NCBI RefSeq assembly: GCF_036227125.1
Contig: NZ_CP109435.1
Coordinates: forward strand, 2,542,001-2,606,000
DNA from: Streptomyces sp. NBC_01485
GTDB taxonomy: Bacteria; Actinomycetota; Actinomycetes; Streptomycetales; Streptomycetaceae
Length of the DNA: 64,000 nt
Direction: 5' to 3'
Each line of letters begins with the position of its first letter. The stretch's first letter is position 1. The notes beneath the pieces are model-generated. The model was given only the letters and a program-made list of their open reading frames with translations, did not search any database and was not told the DNA's origin. Positions 10,720 to 19,412 of this stretch are shown here, one piece after another. The position numbers and the translations under genes were made by a program.

Positions 10720-12453
10720 TCAGGCGGTCGTGAACCAGACCGTCGTGTCCGCCGGCAGCTTCGCCTCGCCGGCGTCCGTCTCCGCCACCTCACCGCTCGC
10801 GAGCAGTACGCGGCCGTGTGCCGGGGTCGTCACCGACTCGCCCGTGGTGTTCGTGACGCACACGAACTCGCCGCGGCGGAAGGCGAGGACACCCTCCGGG
10901 GCCTTCAGCCACTCCACCGAGTCGCCCGCGCCGAGGTCGGGGTCGGAGCGGCGGACGGCGAGGGCCGAGCGGTAGAGCTCCAGGGTCGAGCCCGCCGCGC
11001 CCTCCTGCGCCTCCACGCTCAACTCGCCCCAGACGGACGGCTGGGGCAGCCAGCTGCCGCCGTCGCCGAAGCCGTACGACGAGCCCTCGCGGGTCCACGG
11101 GATCGGGACGCGGCAGCCGTCGCGGAAGCCGTCCTGGCCCGCGCCGCGGAAGTACGCCGGGTCCTGGCGGACCTCGTCGGGCAGGTCGACGACGTCGGGG
11201 AGGCCGAGTTCCTCGCCCTGGTAGACGTAGGCCGAGCCCGGCAGCGCCAGCATCAGCAGCGTCGCCGCCCGCGCCCGCCGCAGGCCCAGCTCGCGGTCGC
11301 CCGCGGTGCGGATCTGGGTGCCGAGGCCGGGCGGGTTCGCGAAGCGCGTCGCGTGGCGGGTGACGTCGTGGTTGGAGAGGACCCAGGTCGCCGGGGCGCC
11401 GACCGGACGCATCGCCTCGAGGGTGCGGTCGATGACCGTCCGCAGCTCCTTCGCGTCCCAGTCCGTGCCCAGGTACTGGAAGTTGAAGGCCTGGTGGAGT
11501 TCGTCGGGGCGGACGTAGTTCGCCGTCCGCTCCACCGTCGGCGTCCAGGCCTCCGCGACGAAGATGCGCCCGCCCGTCTCCCGCCCCCGCCCTTCCGAGG
11601 AAGGCCCTCCGGGCCCCTTCCGATTTCCCGAGTACTCGTCGAGGATCAGCCGCCACTCGCGGTAGATCTCGTGGACGCCTTCCTGGTCGAAGAACGGCAC
11701 GACATCGTTGCCCAGCAGCTTGAGTTGCTCGTGCGCGCCGAGGTCGGGGAGGCCGGGGGCCTTCACCAGGCCGTGGGCGACGTCGACGCGGAAGCCGTCC
11801 ACGCCCATGTCGAGCCAGAAGCGCAGGATCGAGCGGAACTCGTCTCCCACCGCCGGGTGTTCCCAGTTGAAGTCGGGCTGTTCGGAGGCGAAGAGGTGGA
11901 GGTACCACTCGCCGGGCGAGCCATCCGGTTCGGTCACCCGCGTCCAGGCAGGGCCGCCGAAGATGGACTCCCAGTCGTTGGGCGGGAGTTCGCCGCCCTC
12001 GCCCTTGCCCGCACGGAAGTAGTAGCGGTCGCGGAGCGGGGAGCCGGGGCCTTCCGCCACCGCCCGCCTGAACCACTCGTGCTGGTCGGAGGAGTGGTTC
12101 GGCACCAGGTCGACGATGACCCTCAGGCCCAGTTCGCGGGCTTCGCGGATGAGCGCGTCGGCGTCCAGGAGGTTGCCGAACATGGGGTCGACGGCACGGT
12201 AGTCGGCGACGTCGTAGCCGGCGTCGGCCTGCGGGGAGGCGTAGAAGGGGCTGAGCCACACGGCGTCCACGCCGAGGTCGCGCAGGTACGGGAGTCGGGA
12301 GCGTACGCCTTCCAGGTCGCCCATGCCGTCGCCGTTGCTGTCGGCGAAACTGCGCGGGTACACCTGGTAGATCACCGCGTCCCGCCACCAGTCGCTGCGC
12401 TTGGCCTTGGCGGAGTCGGGTGCTGGGGCGATGACGGAGTGCTGCTGGGTCAT
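10720..12453 (-). CDS. aglA: Cytoplasmic alpha-glucosidase (GH13)
   Basis: About 577 aa with no signal peptide. GH13 motifs are DLVPNHSS, GFRVDVAHG (nucleophile Asp), IFVAEAW (acid/base Glu) and LSNHDVTRH. It hydrolyses maltose and maltodextrins after uptake. The ATG at 12453 (MTQQHSVIAP) has AAGGA 5 nt upstream; an ATG at 12486 has no ribosome site. It is the last gene of the malEFG cluster, separated from malG by about 200 bp that hold two hairpins, so its expression may be tuned separately. Confidence 0.9.
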   Translation of the reverse strand: MTQQHSVIAPAPDSAKAKRSDWWRDAVIYQVYPRSFADSNGDGMGDLEGVRSRLPYLRDLGVDAVWLSPFYASPQADAGYDVADYRAVDPMFGNLLDADALIREARELGLRVIVDLVPNHSSDQHEWFRRAVAEGPGSPLRDRYYFRAGKGEGGELPPNDWESIFGGPAWTRVTEPDGSPGEWYLHLFASEQPDFNWEHPAVGDEFRSILRFWLDMGVDGFRVDVAHGLVKAPGLPDLGAHEQLKLLGNDVVPFFDQEGVHEIYREWRLILDEYSGNRKGPGGPSSEGRGRETGGRIFVAEAWTPTVERTANYVRPDELHQAFNFQYLGTDWDAKELRTVIDRTLEAMRPVGAPATWVLSNHDVTRHATRFANPPGLGTQIRTAGDRELGLRRARAATLLMLALPGSAYVYQGEELGLPDVVDLPDEVRQDPAYFRGAGQDGFRDGCRVPIPWTREGSSYGFGDGGSWLPQPSVWGELSVEAQEGAAGSTLELYRSALAVRRSDPDLGAGDSVEWLKAPEGVLAFRRGEFVCVTNTTGESVTTPAHGRVLLASGEVAETDAGEAKLPADTTVWFTTA

Positions 12454-12500
12454 GGCGTCCTTGGTCCGTGACGGGGTTCTGGTCATGGGGAGTTGCAGAC

Positions 12501-12548
12501 GAGGCGGCCGTGGTGTCAGCGGGGTCGGATGGACACCACAGCCGCCTC
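12501..12548 (-). terminator. Long stem-loop between malG and aglA
   Basis: Arms of 17 bp with one mismatch (GAGGCGGCCGTGGTGTC at 12501-12517 and its near-complement at 12532-12548) around a 14-nt loop. It may be a partial terminator or an mRNA-stabilising structure within the operon. Confidence 0.5.
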
Positions 12549-12617
12549 GGGTCTTGGGTGCGGCGGAGTGGGGGCTGGTCGCGCGCACGCGGCGGAGCCG
12601 CATATCGATTCAGTCCC

Positions 12618-12634
12618 GCGCCCCTTCGGGGCGC
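12618..12634. repeat. Dispersed Streptomyces hairpin (GCGCCCC-TTC-GGGGCGC)
   Basis: A 7-bp perfect stem with a UUC loop just past the malG stop. This hairpin and its CGGAGCCGCATATCGA flank resemble a short repeat I recall between many Streptomyces genes. Confidence 0.45.
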
Positions 12635-12649
12635 TCGTGAACCGGCGTT

Positions 12650-13564
12650 CTAGCCCTTCGTGCCGCCCGCCGTCAGCCCGGTCACCAGGTTCTTCTGCAC
12701 GAGGTAGAAGAACCCGGCGGCGGGTATCGCGATCAGCACCGCGGTGGCGGCCATGAGGTTGCGCTGCGCGTCGTGCTCGCTGACGAAGGACTGCAGGCCG
12801 ACGGCGAGCGTGTACTTGTCGTCGCTGAGCATGAACGTCGAGGCGAAGGCGACCTCGCTGAAGGCGGTGAGGAAGTTGTAGAAGGCGGCCACCGCGAGGC
12901 CGGGCTTGGCCAGCGGCAGGATCAGCCGGAAGAAGGTGCCGAAGGGGGTGAGCCCGTCGACGCGTCCCGCCTCGTCGATCTCGAAGGGGATGGTGTCGAA
13001 GTACCCCTTGAGCAGCCAGGCGCTGTACGGGATGACGGTGGTGCAGTAGACGAGGACCAGGCCGAGGTAGTTGTCGATGAGCTGCAGCTCGGACAGGATC
13101 TGGTACATCGGGACCATCAGCACGGCGACCGGGAACATCTGGGTGACCAGCAGCACCCACATGAACTTCTTGTAGCCGGGGAAGCGCATGCGGGAGACGG
13201 CGTAGCCGGTGGTGGCGGCGATGAGCACGCCGATGGCCGTGGTGCCGAGCGTGACGATGAGAGAGCTCTTCAACCAGTCGAAGAACTCGGTGTGCTGGAC
13301 GACGAACGCGTAGTTGTCGAACGTCATCTTGGCCCAGATGCCGCCCGGGTGCAGGTAGTCGTCCTTGTCCGGGCCGAGGGACAGGTAGACCAGCCAGCCG
13401 ATCGGGAAGAGCGCGATCAGGCTCGCGACGCTCAGGACGCCGTGCGAGACGAGGGAGCCGGCGAGGCTGTTCTCGCCGCGCCGCCGGACCCGGCGCGGGG
13501 CCCGGGCGGAGCCGGAGTTCTGCGCGCTCGCGGGGGCGAGGGGCTCGGTTGCGGTGGTACTCAT
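12650..13564 (-). CDS. malG: Maltose/maltodextrin ABC permease MalG
   Basis: 304 aa, six predicted membrane helices, BPD_transp family. The EAA loop that docks the ATPase is visible (EIDEAGRVDGLTPFGTFFRL). The start is ATG 13564 with AGGAG 6 nt upstream; the malF stop is only 13 bp away. No ATPase gene is in the cluster; in Streptomyces the shared ATPase MsiK, encoded elsewhere, is known to energise such importers. Confidence 0.92.
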   Translation of the reverse strand: MSTTATEPLAPASAQNSGSARAPRRVRRRGENSLAGSLVSHGVLSVASLIALFPIGWLVYLSLGPDKDDYLHPGGIWAKMTFDNYAFVVQHTEFFDWLKSSLIVTLGTTAIGVLIAATTGYAVSRMRFPGYKKFMWVLLVTQMFPVAVLMVPMYQILSELQLIDNYLGLVLVYCTTVIPYSAWLLKGYFDTIPFEIDEAGRVDGLTPFGTFFRLILPLAKPGLAVAAFYNFLTAFSEVAFASTFMLSDDKYTLAVGLQSFVSEHDAQRNLMAATAVLIAIPAAGFFYLVQKNLVTGLTAGGTKG

Positions 13565-13577
13565 GGGAACTCCTGCC

Positions 13578-14582
13578 TCAGATCGCGAGCTGCTGCTCGT
13601 TGCGGTTCAGCCAGCGGCGGTAGAACGAGGTGAAGACGATCAGGATGGCCAGCAGCAGGATGCCGTAGGCGGCGGACTGTGCGAAGTCACGCGGCTGTTG
13701 TCCGAAGCCGAGGTAGTACGCCCAGGTGACGAGGATCTGCGCGTCCGGCGCGGTGGTGCCGAACAGCAGGAAGATGACGGCGAACTGGTTGAACGTCCAG
13801 ATGACGCCGAGCAGGACGACGGTGGAGCTGACGGACCTCAGTCCCGGCAGGGTGACGTACCGGAAGCGCTGCCAGGCGCTCGCGCCGTCCATCTCGGCGG
13901 CCTCGTACAGCGATCCGTCGATGGCCTGGAGGCCGCCGAGCAGCGAGATCATCATGAACGGCACACCGCACCAGGTGTTGACCATGATCGCGGCGAACCG
14001 CTGCCAGAAGGTGTCCTCCAGCCACAGCGGTGTCGGCAGATGCAGCGCGTCGAGCGCGGAGTTGATGACGCCGCCGTCCGCGAGCATGAACCGCCAGCCG
14101 AAGACGGTGACGAACGTGGGCACCGCCCACGGCAGGACCAGGATCAGCCGGTACACCGTGCGCCCGCGCAGCTTCTGGTTGAGCAGGAGCGCGAGGCCGA
14201 GTCCGATGCCGTAGTGCAGGGCGACGCAGGACGCCGTCCACACGATCGTCCAGATGAAGTGCGACCAGAAGCGGTCGTAGGCCGTCGGGCCCCACAGGAT
14301 GTCGGCGTAGTTGTCGAGGCCGATGAACTTGTAGGTGGCGTCGATGTGGTTGACGCCGATGGTGCGCGCGGTGTTGAGGCTGTCGGCGTCGGTCAGCGTC
14401 AGGTAGAGGCCGTACACCAGGGGGTACAGGACGAGGGTGCCGAGCACGATCGCCACCGGGGCGATCATCACGTACGCGTACCAGTGCTTGTGGTAGCCGT
14501 GCTTGAGGCGCGTGCCCAGCCCGGGCCTCGGCTCACGGTCACCGCGGCGCTTGCCGGTCGCGCGGTCGATGGCGACTGTCAT
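13578..14582 (-). CDS. malF: Maltose/maltodextrin ABC permease MalF
   Basis: 334 aa, inner-membrane permease partner of MalG, with an EAA loop (LYEAAEMDGASAWQRFRYVTLPG). It starts at ATG 14582 with GAAGGTG upstream. A long stem-loop lies between malE and malF, which fits the common pattern of more binding protein than permease. Confidence 0.92.
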   Translation of the reverse strand: MTVAIDRATGKRRGDREPRPGLGTRLKHGYHKHWYAYVMIAPVAIVLGTLVLYPLVYGLYLTLTDADSLNTARTIGVNHIDATYKFIGLDNYADILWGPTAYDRFWSHFIWTIVWTASCVALHYGIGLGLALLLNQKLRGRTVYRLILVLPWAVPTFVTVFGWRFMLADGGVINSALDALHLPTPLWLEDTFWQRFAAIMVNTWCGVPFMMISLLGGLQAIDGSLYEAAEMDGASAWQRFRYVTLPGLRSVSSTVVLLGVIWTFNQFAVIFLLFGTTAPDAQILVTWAYYLGFGQQPRDFAQSAAYGILLLAILIVFTSFYRRWLNRNEQQLAI

Positions 14583-14686
14583 GATGCGACACCTTCTGGA
14601 TCTTCAGGCTGGATCTTCGGGCGGATCTTCGAGGGGGCTGCACGGCGGTGTACTGCGACCTGCGCCGCCGTACGACTCACAGTCCG

Positions 14687-14734
14687 GTGGCCGCCGGATC
14701 CCTCCCCCCATGAAGTGGGAGATCCGACGGCCAC
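14687..14734 (-). promoter_or_regulatory. Intercistronic stem-loop between malE and malF
   Basis: Outer arms GTGGCCGCCGGATC (14687-14700) and GATCCGACGGCCAC (14721-14734) pair with one mismatch, and inner CTCCC/GGGAG extends the stem. It starts 8 bp past the malE stop. Likely role: stabilise malE mRNA or partly stop transcription, so that malE exceeds malFG. Confidence 0.6.
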
Positions 14735-14741
14735 GCGGGGC

Positions 14742-16019
14742 TTACTTGCCGAAGTCCGGCACCAGCTTGGCGATGGCCAGTTCAGCGTTGCCCAGGCCCT
14801 TGTCGAGGGACTCCTTGCCACCCGCGATCTTGGGCAGTTCGGTGTCGAGCGGACCCCACAGGGAGCTGTACTCCGGCAGCGCGGGGCGCGGCTGGGCGGA
14901 GGACAGGACGCTCTGGTAGCCGGCGATGCCCGGGTCGGCCTTGACGGCGGGGGTGTAGGCGTCGTCGCGCGTCGGCAGCGTGGAGTTCTTCTGGGCGATG
15001 GCCGCCTGGGACGACGCGGAGGTCATGAAGTCGACGAACTTCAGCGCGGCGGCCTGGTGGGCCTTGTCGGAGCCGGCGTAGACGGACAGGTTGTGGCCGC
15101 CGGTCGGGGCGCCCGCCTTGCCGGTGGAACCGGCCGGGACGGTGGCGATGCCGAGGTTGGTCTTGTCCTTGAAGGCGCTGCCCTTGTAGAAGTTCGTGAT
15201 CTCCCAGGGGCCCTGGATGATCGCGGCGACCTTGCCGTTGACGAAGGCGTCCTGGATGTGGGCGTAGGCGTCGGCGGTGGTGTCGGCCTTGTGCAGGCCC
15301 TTGCCGTCGAAGAGGCCGAGCCAGGTGCCGTACGCCTTCTTCGCCGCCGCCGAGTCGACGGTGACCTTCTTGGCGTCGGCGTCGACGGTGTCGGTGCCCT
15401 CGCCGTAGAGGAAGGGCTGGGCGTAGTAGCCCGCCGTGGCGGAGCCCCAGTAGCCGTCGACGCCGGTCTTGGCCTTGACGGTGGCGGCGGCCGTCTTCAG
15501 CTCGGCCCAGGTCTTCGGGACGGCGGTGAGGCCGGCCTGCGCGAAGAGGCTCTTGTTGTAGACGAGCGCGAGGGTGTCGGTGACCAGCGGCACACCGTAC
15601 GTCTTGCCTTCGTACTTGGCCTGCTCGATCAGGTTCGGCTTGAACGCGGCCTGGTCCTTGAGGGCCTCGGTGCCGTCCAGCGGCAGGAAGTAGCCCTTCT
15701 TGGCGAAGGCGGGGGTCCAGCCGACCTCGGAGCGCATCACGTCCGGGGCGCCGGAGGCGCCGGCGGCGGTGTCGAACTTGTTCAGCGCCTGGTCGAAGGG
15801 CACGTTGACGTACTTGACCTTGACGCCCTTGTCGGCGGCCTCGAACTGCTTGACCAGGGCCTGGTAGGTGGGCGACTCGTTGGTGGCGTTGGAGGTGTCC
15901 CACCAGGTGATGGTGACCGGCCCGGACGAGTTGTCGCTGCCGCTGCCGTCCCCGCCGCAGGCCGTCGCCGCGAGGGCGAAGGACGCCACCAGCGCGGTGG
16001 CCGCTATGCCACGCCGCAT
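14742..16019 (-). CDS. malE: Maltose/maltodextrin-binding lipoprotein MalE
   Basis: 425 aa. The lipoprotein signal ends in a lipobox (ALAATAC, Cys about residue 21). The solute-binding protein family 1 fold follows (VTITWWDTSNATNES, AFVNGKVAAIIQGPWEITN). It captures maltodextrins at the membrane for MalFG. ATG 16019 with AAGGAG 6 nt upstream is the clear start; the open frame above it runs through the operator region. It is transcribed away from malR. Confidence 0.93.
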   Translation of the reverse strand: MRRGIAATALVASFALAATACGGDGSGSDNSSGPVTITWWDTSNATNESPTYQALVKQFEAADKGVKVKYVNVPFDQALNKFDTAAGASGAPDVMRSEVGWTPAFAKKGYFLPLDGTEALKDQAAFKPNLIEQAKYEGKTYGVPLVTDTLALVYNKSLFAQAGLTAVPKTWAELKTAAATVKAKTGVDGYWGSATAGYYAQPFLYGEGTDTVDADAKKVTVDSAAAKKAYGTWLGLFDGKGLHKADTTADAYAHIQDAFVNGKVAAIIQGPWEITNFYKGSAFKDKTNLGIATVPAGSTGKAGAPTGGHNLSVYAGSDKAHQAAALKFVDFMTSASSQAAIAQKNSTLPTRDDAYTPAVKADPGIAGYQSVLSSAQPRPALPEYSSLWGPLDTELPKIAGGKESLDKGLGNAELAIAKLVPDFGK

Positions 16020-16152
16020 GTGTTTCTCCTTGAGGGTGAAAGCCCGGAAAGCTACGGGAAGCGGTCCCGTCCGCCGCCCTGCCGGCTCCGACCGCGCCGT
16101 TGCCGCCGCCGGGCGACGTGAACGTAACAGCGATGTAAGCGGCACGAAAGAG

Positions 16153-16173
16153 CTTGCAGCAAAAAAGTGCAAG
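16153..16173. promoter_or_regulatory. malO: Putative MalR operator upstream of malE
   Basis: Inverted repeat CTTGCA-N9-TGCAAG, 134 nt before the malE start. LacI-family repressors bind such dyads. Confidence 0.7.
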
Positions 16174-16281
16174 AGATCTCCGAAGTTATCCGCACGTGAC
16201 GTGTGCGTGACCTTTCCTCGACCGCCGTGAGACCGTAGTTGTCGCGGTTGGGCGGCTCCGGAGCGGGGCGCGCGGCGGCTG

Positions 16282-16297
16282 TGCAAGACTCTGCAAG
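16282..16297. promoter_or_regulatory. malO: Second MalR-like site, direct repeat
   Basis: TGCAAG at 16282 and 16292, one helical turn apart, in the malE-malR divergent region. Another TGCAAG lies near 16408, just before the LacI domain of malR. Confidence 0.6.
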
Positions 16298-16442
16298 CTT
16301 TTGCCATCAGTTTCATGAGGGTCCATGAGGGAGTGCGATGACGCAGCAGCCCGGGGCGGGCCGTTCACCCGGTCGACCACGGCGTCCGGTCAGGCGTCCG
16401 ATCGGTGTGCAAGACAGCAACCGACCGGTACAGTCCACCCCT

Positions 16443-17477
16443 GTGACCACACGGCTTGCCGACATCGCTGCACAGGCGGGGGTGAGCGAAGCGACCGTCA
16501 GCCGCGTCCTCAACGGCAAGCCTGGCGTCGCCGCCACCACCCGTCAGTCCGTGCTCGCCGCTCTGGACGTCCTGGGCTACGAGCGCCCGATCCGGTTGCG
16601 CCAGCGCAGCGCGGGTCTGGTCGGCCTCATCACGCCGGAGCTGGAGAACCCGATATTCCCGGCCCTGGCGCAGGTCATCGGCCAGGCGCTGACCCGGCAG
16701 GGCTACACCCCGGTCCTCGCCACCCAGACCCCGGGCGGCTCCACGGAGGACGAGCTGACCGAGATGCTGGTCGACCGCGGCGTCGCCGGCATCATCTACG
16801 TCTCCGGGCTGCACGCGGACACCACGGCCGACATGCAGCGCTACGAGCAGCTGCGCGCGCAGGGTGTCCCCTTCGTCCTGGTGGACGGCTTCTCCCCCAA
16901 GGTGCAGGCCCCGTTCATCTCCCCCGACGACCGGGCGGCGATGACCCTGGCGGTCACCCACCTCGTCTCCCTCGGGCACACCCGGGTGGGCCTGGCCCTG
17001 GGCCCCAAGCGCTTCGTCCCGGTCCAGCGCAAGATCGAGGGCTTCGTCCGGGCGATGCAGGACCAGCTGGACCTGAGCCCGCAGACGATCGAGACGGAGT
17101 TCGTCCAGCACTCGCTCTACACCCTGGAGGGCGGTCAGGCGGCGACCACGGCCCTGATCGACCGGGGCTGTACGGCGGTCGTCTGCGCCAGCGACATGAT
17201 GGCGCTGGGCGCGATACGAGCGGCCAGGCAGCGCGGTCTCGCGGTCCCCCGGGACTTCTCGGTGGTCGGCTTCGACGACTCCCCCCTGATCGCCTTCACC
17301 GACCCGCCCCTCACCACGGTCCGCAAGCCGGTCCCGGCGATGGGCCAGGCAGCCGTCCGCACTCTCCTGGAGGAGATCGGCGGGACTCCGGCGCCGCACA
17401 GTGAGTTCGTGTTCATGCCGGAACTGGTGGTGCGCGGTTCGACCGCTTCGGCACCCGGGGACCGGAATCGTCCCTAG
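16443..17477 (+). CDS. malR: LacI-family maltose repressor MalR
   Basis: 344 aa from the GTG. The LacI helix-turn-helix begins at residue 3 (RLADIAAQAGVSEATVSRVLNG), followed by a periplasmic-binding-protein-like sensor domain (GLITPELENPIFPALAQ; VVGFDDSPLIAFTDPPLTTV). It represses malEFG and related genes until maltodextrin appears; this is known for the family and supported here by nearby operators. Start is uncertain: ATG 16338 has a good GAGGGAG site and would add 35 Arg/Pro-rich residues. I chose GTG 16443 because the LacI domain starts there and the upstream part holds operator-like TGCAAG. Confidence 0.88.
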   Translation: MTTRLADIAAQAGVSEATVSRVLNGKPGVAATTRQSVLAALDVLGYERPIRLRQRSAGLVGLITPELENPIFPALAQVIGQALTRQGYTPVLATQTPGGSTEDELTEMLVDRGVAGIIYVSGLHADTTADMQRYEQLRAQGVPFVLVDGFSPKVQAPFISPDDRAAMTLAVTHLVSLGHTRVGLALGPKRFVPVQRKIEGFVRAMQDQLDLSPQTIETEFVQHSLYTLEGGQAATTALIDRGCTAVVCASDMMALGAIRAARQRGLAVPRDFSVVGFDDSPLIAFTDPPLTTVRKPVPAMGQAAVRTLLEEIGGTPAPHSEFVFMPELVVRGSTASAPGDRNRP

Positions 17478-17480
17478 GGC

Positions 17481-17501
17481 GGAGAAACCAGTGTTTTCTC
17501 C
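17481..17501 (+). terminator. Stem-loop after malR
   Basis: GGAGAAA (17481-17487) pairs with TTTCTCC (17495-17501) across a 7-nt loop, 4 bp past the malR stop. Confidence 0.5.
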
Positions 17502-17603
17502 CAGTACGCCAGGAGTAGACGTGGGCGTCCGCCTGTTGTAGAACATGCGGGGCGAACCCGTCCGGGGGATGATCGGGCCAAGAGGGCTTTTCTGGCAGAC
17601 TTT

Positions 17604-18470
17604 ATGTCCATGGGTGAATCGACTGTGACTTCGCTGGAAGGCCGTGACCAGGCCGTTCCGTACCCGGTCACGACCGAGCCCCGGCAGCGCCGGCTCGCCC
17701 GGCTGCGCACCCCCCGCCGCCCTCGCCTGTGGTTCGAGATCCTCCTGATCGCGGTGAGTTACTGGACGTACTCACTCGTGCGCAACGCGGTCCCGGAGCA
17801 ACGCGCCGCGGCGCTGCGCAACACGGACTGGATCTGGCGCATGGAGAACCACCTCAGCATCGCCGTCGAGGAGTCCGTAAACCACGCGGTGAACTCGGTG
17901 ACCTGGCTCGTCGTGGGCATGAACTACTACTACGCGACGCTGCACTTCGTCATCACCCTGACCGTCCTGGTCTGGCTCTACCGCAGCCACCCCGGCCGGT
18001 ACGCGGCGACGCGCCTGGTCCTGTTCGCCACCACGGCGGTCGCCCTGGTCGGCTACTACCTGTACCCCCTGGCGCCCCCGCGCCTGATGCCGGGCGGCGG
18101 CTTCGTCGACACGGTGATGGTGCACCAGACGTGGGGCTCGATGGCGTCCGGCGACCTGAAACACATGTCGAACCAGTACGCGGCGATGCCGTCGATGCAC
18201 ATCGGCTGGTCCGTGTGGTGCGGCCTGACGATCTTCGCCCTCGCCAGACTCCCCTGGGTCCGCGTCCTGGGCCTGCTCTACCCGATGGCGACGCTGGTGG
18301 TCATCGTCGCCACGGCCAACCACTTCTGGCTGGACGCGGTGGGCGGCATCCTCTGCCTGGCCTTCGGCTTCACGGTGGCCCGCCTCTGGTACGGCACGCT
18401 GCCGTACGCCCTGCCGAGGCTGGTGCCGCCGAGAAAACAGCGCAGCCCGCTGCTCCCGACCAAGGCGTAG
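17604..18470 (+). CDS. PAP2-superfamily membrane phosphatase/transferase (inositol-phosphotransferase-like)
   Basis: 288 aa, about six membrane helices after a basic N-terminus. Active-site motifs of the AUR1/PAP2 type are visible: YPLAPPRLMP, MPSMHIGW (catalytic His) and NHFWLDAVGG. Homologues act on lipid phosphates such as phosphatidylinositol-type head groups; the substrate here is unknown. The start may be ATG 17604 or 17610 (MSMGES). Not in an obvious operon. Confidence 0.82.
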   Translation: MSMGESTVTSLEGRDQAVPYPVTTEPRQRRLARLRTPRRPRLWFEILLIAVSYWTYSLVRNAVPEQRAAALRNTDWIWRMENHLSIAVEESVNHAVNSVTWLVVGMNYYYATLHFVITLTVLVWLYRSHPGRYAATRLVLFATTAVALVGYYLYPLAPPRLMPGGGFVDTVMVHQTWGSMASGDLKHMSNQYAAMPSMHIGWSVWCGLTIFALARLPWVRVLGLLYPMATLVVIVATANHFWLDAVGGILCLAFGFTVARLWYGTLPYALPRLVPPRKQRSPLLPTKA

Positions 18471-18543
18471 CCCCGCGCTTGCCGCCACGACGTAACCCCG
18501 CGCTCCCCGCCACGGCGCAGCCCTGCCCTCGCCCCGCGAAAAC

Positions 18544-18569
18544 GTGACACTCACCCCTCCACCTGTAAC
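18544..18569. promoter_or_regulatory. Degenerate copy of the GTGACAC-N12-GTGTCAC dyad
   Basis: GTGACAC (18544-18550), 12 bp, then CTGTAAC (18563-18569), which matches five of seven bases of GTGTCAC. The geometry equals the better copies at 24127 and 36122. It lies between the convergent PAP2 and LysR-relic ends, so it may not be functional. Confidence 0.25.
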
Positions 18570-18627
18570 GTTCACCGCTCCCCCTGCCCCGCCCCCGTCC
18601 CTGTCCCCCTCAGGCCCCTCAGGCCCC

Positions 18628-18842
18628 TCAGGGAGACTCGCTCCCCCCGGCCGCGGCCCGCAGCGCATCGATGAAGGCGTCCAAGGCGGGCTGCGCCGGC
18701 GCCGTCTCCCGGACCACGACGTGAATGCCCCGCACCGGCACCGGATCACGCACCTCCCGCACCACCACCCGCGGATGCCGACTGCCCAGCCCCAGCCGAG
18801 GCACCAGACTCACCCCGAGCCCGGCGGCGACGAACCGAGGGG
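18628..18842 (-). pseudogene. C-terminal remnant of a LysR-family regulator
   Basis: About 70 codons that end in a typical LysR effector-domain tail (RFVAAGLGVSLVPRLGLG ... PALDAFIDALRAAAGG). The helix-turn-helix and most of the sensor domain are absent: upstream the frame runs straight into TnpB-like sequence. The rest of the LysR gene is not between here and glnE, so it was lost, not just split. Confidence 0.75.
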
Positions 18843-19386
18843 CTTCCGCCAGTGCTGGGCGCCCCACCGGCTGGTGTAGGCCGGGTCGGTAGGCCGGGTC
18901 GACCGCGATGACCGCGATGCCGGTCCGGTCGGCCATGGAGGTGAGGCGGGCGCGGAGGCGGCCGGTGGGCATGCCGGAGACGAGCTGCCGGAACCGGCGT
19001 TTGCGGCCGTGCTTCTCGCGGGTCTTCCCGGCGGTGAAGTCGAGGTCTTCGACGGCGATCTCTGTGACGCCGCAGGCCTTGGCCCAGTGCAGCAGTCGGG
19101 TGAGGGCGTGGCGGATCTGGGCGTCACGGTGCTGTGCGGTGCCGGACAGGTCGAAGGGGAAGCGGCGGGGGTGGCCGGTCGGGTGGCCGTGGGTGTCGAG
19201 GCGCCGGGCGGCGAGGTGGTCGGCGTTCATGTCGACGCCGATCACGCCGTCGGCCAGGGCCACCGCCATCGGGACGGTCCGGGATGCCGGGATCTGCCAG
19301 GACGCGGTCAGGTACCAGCGGTCCCGCTGTACGTCGTAGTGGATGCGGTAGCGACCGCGCGGTTGGCTTCCACCCGGTCCGTCCAC
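18843..19386 (-). pseudogene. TnpB-like (IS200/IS605 OrfB) internal fragment fused to the LysR tail
   Basis: Residues resemble the RuvC-like core of Streptomyces TnpB proteins: GVIGVDMNADHLAARRLD (first catalytic Asp), VTEIAVEDLDFTAGKTREKHG (Glu), then AVDPAYTSRWGAQHW in the original frame. The N-terminal part, the zinc finger and the last RuvC motif are missing. A 13-bp tandem duplication (18876-18901) shifts the frame, and the shifted frame continues by chance into the LysR tail, making one 252-codon open frame. The fragment abuts the glnE stop (27 bp). Non-functional in my view. Confidence 0.75.
18876..18901. repeat. 13-bp tandem duplication inside the TnpB relic
   Basis: GTAGGCCGGGTCG occurs twice back to back (18876-18888, 18889-18901). 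Removing one copy restores the expected VDPAYTSRWGAQHW reading on the minus strand. Confidence 0.9.
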
Positions 19387-19412
19387 TCCTGCCCAGTTCC
19401 CGACCCCTCCCC

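Noticed and set aside
18563..18590. PHO box at GTTCACCGCT
   Set aside because: Only one good half-site, located between two convergent gene ends.
18843..19386. A second active TnpB
   Set aside because: Lacks the N-terminus, the zinc finger and the last RuvC acid, and is frameshifted.
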